44,933 bases of DNA, taken from Acidobacteriaceae bacterium. Its GTDB lineage: Bacteria > Acidobacteriota > Terriglobia > Terriglobales > Acidobacteriaceae. The notes below the pieces were generated by a model. The model made no database searches, was not told the origin of the DNA, and saw only the letters and a program-made list of their open reading frames with translations. Location: contig PLDC01000006.1 of assembly GCA_003134995.1 (NCBI GenBank), forward strand, positions 94,148 to 139,080. Direction: 5' to 3'. A program made the translations under genes and the position numbers. Positions 42,261 to 44,933 of the stretch are shown in pieces. Numbering within the stretch: the stretch's first letter is position 1; every line of letters begins with the position of its first letter.

Positions 42261-43601
42261 CTATTTCATCTGAGCGACGTCCGAGCCCCTGTTTGCCGAG
42301 TCCGACTCATCGGGGACAAGTCGCAAGGTAACCGAGCTCTTGCCGTACCAGTGCTTTTCAATCAGCACAACAGTGAGCCTCCAGCGTTTCGAGTCGAGAG
42401 GCAAACCTTGCCCCTCATGGTACGGCTGCGGAACAGCGACAATCTCCGTTGGTTTCGGATCGGAGCTGTCCGCGGATACTTGATCGATTCTGACCGTCTT
42501 CTTTTTCCCGTCGCTCTGGATGTCGTGAACGTTAATCACGACAGCCTTGAAGGCCTCGCGGCCGGACGTAGGATCGAAGCGAGGCAGCAGTATAGTCCGG
42601 GGCGTGTTCTCCGCCAGGGTCATTTCCCATGGAACCTGGGGGTTGGCGCCGACCTGAGCCAGTGATCCTAGCCTCGCATCAATCTTCTGGGCTTCGTCCC
42701 TGCTCGTTGTAACCTCCTCCTTGCTCTGTACCTCGTAGGACTTCTTGAGATCTAAAAGCCCCTTGCTAACTTCATCTAGCTTCGCTGTGGTCTGGAATAC
42801 GTTCTGTGATACTCCTTCCAGGCTGCTATGCAAACTAGCGAGATCCGAGTGGACAGGCTGTTTTGCCATCGCGTCCAAACTTGAGGCAGCCTGCGAGAGA
42901 ACGGCATTGCTTGACTCCAACTTCTTCGTGACCTCGGCCAGGGCGTCCGTCGGCTTGCCGCTCAGGCCGACGTCAGAAACGAAGTTGACGCGGACCGGCG
43001 CTTGATCTGGAACCAACTGGAGTTGGATGGGAGCCTGCGTTTTGGCGGCCTCGAGGGTAACAGGCGCTAGGCTCACATTGACCGAACCTAAGCTTAGCGG
43101 CTCGCCACTCTTGTCGTAGCTGGCCACTACCTTTACAGGTATCGTCAGCGTGTCGGGCGGACCGATGGCTTTGACCGCCACTACCAGTGTTACGCCGAGG
43201 GTCGCGGCAGTCAGGGCCCGGGCCGCCGGATGCTCCTTGCTCCCCAACTTTTCAAACAAGGAAGAAACCCAATCCTTTAGCTTGCCCTTGAATGACTCGA
43301 TATCCAACAAGTCCTTCCAACTATGTTCCCCTTCTACCTCTTCCGCGACTTTCGTCTGCCATAGAATGTCTCCTGCAAGGAGCTTTAGGAAGTTCTCCGT
43401 CTGGGAGCCCTCAAGAGCGCTTGCTGATAGCCAAACGCGTTGATATAAATGCTTGGCTTCGGATGAGTTACTTAGCCTCTCGACTACCCGCATTTTGACT
43501 GGCCTTCGAGCGGGTTCGAGGGCTGAATTGCAAGCTGCCCGAAAGGCTAGCTCGCTAGCAACACAAAGATCGGACCACGAATCTGCTTGTGATGGATACA
43601 T
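42261..43601 (-). CDS. unknown membrane protein with central coiled coil
   Basis: A 446-residue protein. ATG 43601 is preferred because GAGGTG lies five bases upstream; GTG 43607 is in frame. Residues 1-125 are helical and charged, presumably cytoplasmic. One hydrophobic span follows at about 129-149 (ALTAATLGVTLVVAVKAIG). A beta-rich outer part follows (VVASYDKSGEPLSLGSVNVSLAPV). Residues about 215-315 form a long coiled coil (EVTKKLESSNAVLSQAASSLDAMA, NVFQTTAKLDEVSKGLLDLKKS). The C-terminal ~120 residues look beta-rich (KAVVINVHDIQSDGKKKTVRIDQV, WRLTVVLIEKHWYGKSSVTLRLV). I recognise no family. It looks like an insertion between the yqeY-like and rsmI genes. Confidence 0.72.
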   Translation of the reverse strand: MYPSQADSWSDLCVASELAFRAACNSALEPARRPVKMRVVERLSNSSEAKHLYQRVWLSASALEGSQTENFLKLLAGDILWQTKVAEEVEGEHSWKDLLDIESFKGKLKDWVSSLFEKLGSKEHPAARALTAATLGVTLVVAVKAIGPPDTLTIPVKVVASYDKSGEPLSLGSVNVSLAPVTLEAAKTQAPIQLQLVPDQAPVRVNFVSDVGLSGKPTDALAEVTKKLESSNAVLSQAASSLDAMAKQPVHSDLASLHSSLEGVSQNVFQTTAKLDEVSKGLLDLKKSYEVQSKEEVTTSRDEAQKIDARLGSLAQVGANPQVPWEMTLAENTPRTILLPRFDPTSGREAFKAVVINVHDIQSDGKKKTVRIDQVSADSSDPKPTEIVAVPQPYHEGQGLPLDSKRWRLTVVLIEKHWYGKSSVTLRLVPDESDSANRGSDVAQMK

Positions 43602-43703
43602 GGACACCTCGAGTGTTTGAACGTAAGAGCTAGGGCCCGGAGGGAAGGTGAGTAAGTTACCGCAGGTGGGGCTGACTTGGCAAGAGCAAAGTTAGGTCTA
43701 ACA

Positions 43704-44618
43704 TCACTTACTCCTCTGCAATTCCCGGTAGGCTTCGCTCTTCGAGACGCCCCGTTCTTTCGCGACTTTTTTCAGCGCAGCCTTTTCGTCGACTTTTTCT
43801 TCGGCGATGATCTGCTCTACTCTTTGCCGGACGGAAAATCGGGCGGACGAGGCGTCCGCCGCTGCATGAGTTGCTTCTTCAGCCTTGCCGATTAGCAGCG
43901 TGATTTCGCCTTTTACTCCGTCGCGCGCCTTTAGCGTTTCCAGCACCTCGCTGGCGCGCCCGCGCAGGAATTCTTCGTGCACCTTGGTCACTTCGCGCGC
44001 GATTACTACGTGCCGGGTGCTTCCAAGGATCTCGACTACGTCGGCGAGCGCTTCGACGACACGGTGGGGAGTTTCGTAGAAAACCTGAGTGCGCGGCGAG
44101 GCTTTGATCGCCTCCAGGGCCGCTCGCCGCTCACCGCGCTTCGCAGGAAGAAATCCGCTAAAGCGAAACGAATCTGTGGGAAGGCCGCTGGCCACCAGCG
44201 CAGCGAGGAAGGCCGACGCCCCGGGGATCGGCACCACCGGCACATGATGCCGAATGGCCAGCGAAATCAGGCGAAAGCCGGGATCGGATATTCCGGGCAT
44301 GCCCGCATCCGTCACCAGCGCGACGCTTGCTCCCTCTTGCAGTTCTTTCACCAGCTCCGCTGCGCGCGTCATTTCGTTGTGTTCGTGGTAGCTGATGGTG
44401 CGGGTCGTGATGCCATAATGGTTGAGCAGTTTCTGCGTCTGGCGCGTGTCTTCGCAGGCGATCTGGTCCACTTCTTTGAGCACGCGCAAGGCACGCAGCG
44501 TAATGTCTTCCAGATTGCCGATAGGCGTGGCCACAAGATAAAGTGCCGGGCCGATGGCATGGAGAGACGGCTCCGACGTGACGGCGTTCTGCGCAGGCTC
44601 GTGGACTGAGTCCCTCAT
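43704..44618 (-). CDS. rsmI: 16S rRNA (cytidine(1402)-2'-O)-methyltransferase
   Basis: A 304-residue enzyme of the tetrapyrrole-methylase fold. ALYLVATPIGNLEDITLRAL at about residues 25-44 is the family start. ACEDTRQTQKLLNHYGI, ALVTDAGMPGISDPGFRL (SAM pocket), PIPGASAFLAALVASGLPTD and FYETPHRVVEALADV follow in order. The C-terminal helical domain ends in ERGVSKSEAYREL. It methylates C1402 of 16S rRNA in the decoding centre. An N-terminal extension of about 20 residues could be shortened at another start. Confidence 0.96.
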   Translation of the reverse strand: MRDSVHEPAQNAVTSEPSLHAIGPALYLVATPIGNLEDITLRALRVLKEVDQIACEDTRQTQKLLNHYGITTRTISYHEHNEMTRAAELVKELQEGASVALVTDAGMPGISDPGFRLISLAIRHHVPVVPIPGASAFLAALVASGLPTDSFRFSGFLPAKRGERRAALEAIKASPRTQVFYETPHRVVEALADVVEILGSTRHVVIAREVTKVHEEFLRGRASEVLETLKARDGVKGEITLLIGKAEEATHAAADASSARFSVRQRVEQIIAEEKVDEKAALKKVAKERGVSKSEAYRELQRSK

Positions 44619-44745
44619 GCGCGAAGTTTAACACTGCTGTTGCCGTAACCTGGATGAAGCATCGGCCGAGGCTGAATTGACGCCGTCGAACTCCCGCCCC
44701 TAAAATCAATGTGAAGTTACTTTTCTAACAACCGTCTTAAAACTC

Positions 44746-44933
44746 ATGCCTCTTTACGAGTATCAGTGCGAGAAGTGCGGTCACCGCTTCGAGAAAATCC
44801 AGAAATTTTCCGACAAGATGGTGAAGAAGTGCCCGGAGTGCGGCGGCCGCGTGGAGCAGATGATTTCCGCTCCCGCCGTGCAGTTCAAGGGATCGGGCTG
44901 GTACGTGACGGACTACGCAAAGAAGCCGAATGT
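44746..44933 (+). CDS. FmdB-type zinc ribbon protein (C-terminus outside window)
   Basis: From ATG 44746 the frame is open to the window edge. The start MPLYEYQCEKCGHRFEKIQK is diagnostic. Cysteines C8, C11, C29 and C32 (CEKC ... CPEC) form the zinc ribbon. The later AVQFKGSGWYVTDY is the usual FmdB continuation. Such proteins were named as putative regulators of formamidase but their function is mostly unknown. It is divergent from rsmI. Confidence 0.93.
   Translation, partial: MPLYEYQCEKCGHRFEKIQKFSDKMVKKCPECGGRVEQMISAPAVQFKGSGWYVTDYAKKPN

Noticed and set aside
1..44933. tRNA, rRNA, insertion sequences, phage or integrase genes
   Set aside because: None could be recognised in the gaps or coding frames; the gaps are mostly short and hold hairpins or repeats.

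Overview
The window is a 45 kb piece of a bacterial chromosome of moderately high GC. Several traits suggest a soil-type Acidobacteriota genome (Koribacter / Terriglobia-like). They include long Ser/Thr kinases fused to beta-propeller or enzyme domains, a secreted protein built of LYGTT-type repeats, an EF-P with an ARGG loop, several cysteine-rich or secreted conserved hypotheticals, and gene borders with unusual hairpin repeats. This assignment is inference from gene content; no rRNA or tRNA gene was found in the window.

Layout. 1-5.0 kb holds accessory enzymes and secreted proteins: a cut-off alpha/beta hydrolase, a VOC protein, an SRPBCC protein, an exported protein with NADAR-like motifs, and a propeller/TIG protein. 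5.2-11 kb holds two very small putative membrane proteins, folP, two unrelated DUF488 proteins, a lipoprotein cytochrome c with a secreted partner, and selA. 11-14.7 kb has a large membrane protein with a spermidine-synthase-like domain, then an MlaD/MCE protein. 14.9-18.0 kb is a minus-strand run: DUF4184 protein, small membrane protein, lipA, TauE/SafE permease, DUF1634. 18.1-22.5 kb is housekeeping: recG, acpP-fabF, dtd. 22.5-29.3 kb holds two paralogous membrane Ser/Thr kinases on either side of efp. 29.8-38 kb mixes a REC-PilZ protein, folK, a cysteine-rich protein, HU, an oxidoreductase, a CBS protein, RidA, rsmD and an M50 protease. 37.8-44.9 kb has serA with a class V aminotransferase, a frameshifted monooxygenase, a YqeY protein, a large unknown coiled-coil membrane protein, rsmI and a cut-off FmdB zinc ribbon.

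Functional links. folP and folK serve folate synthesis, serA and the class V aminotransferase probably serve serine/glycine metabolism, and acpP-fabF serve fatty-acid synthesis. rsmD, rsmI, dtd and efp serve translation. lipA, TauE/SafE and DUF1634 lie in one tight run.

The most interesting points are: (i) an exported protein with the motif pair of NADAR ADP-ribosyl hydrolases; (ii) a kinase / FGE-sulfatase-like / alpha-beta-hydrolase fusion; (iii) a shared promoter block in front of both kinases that predicts almost leaderless mRNAs; (iv) a roughly 280 bp intergenic repeat present twice; (v) a set of different long inverted repeats at gene borders; (vi) an unknown coiled-coil membrane protein beside rsmI.
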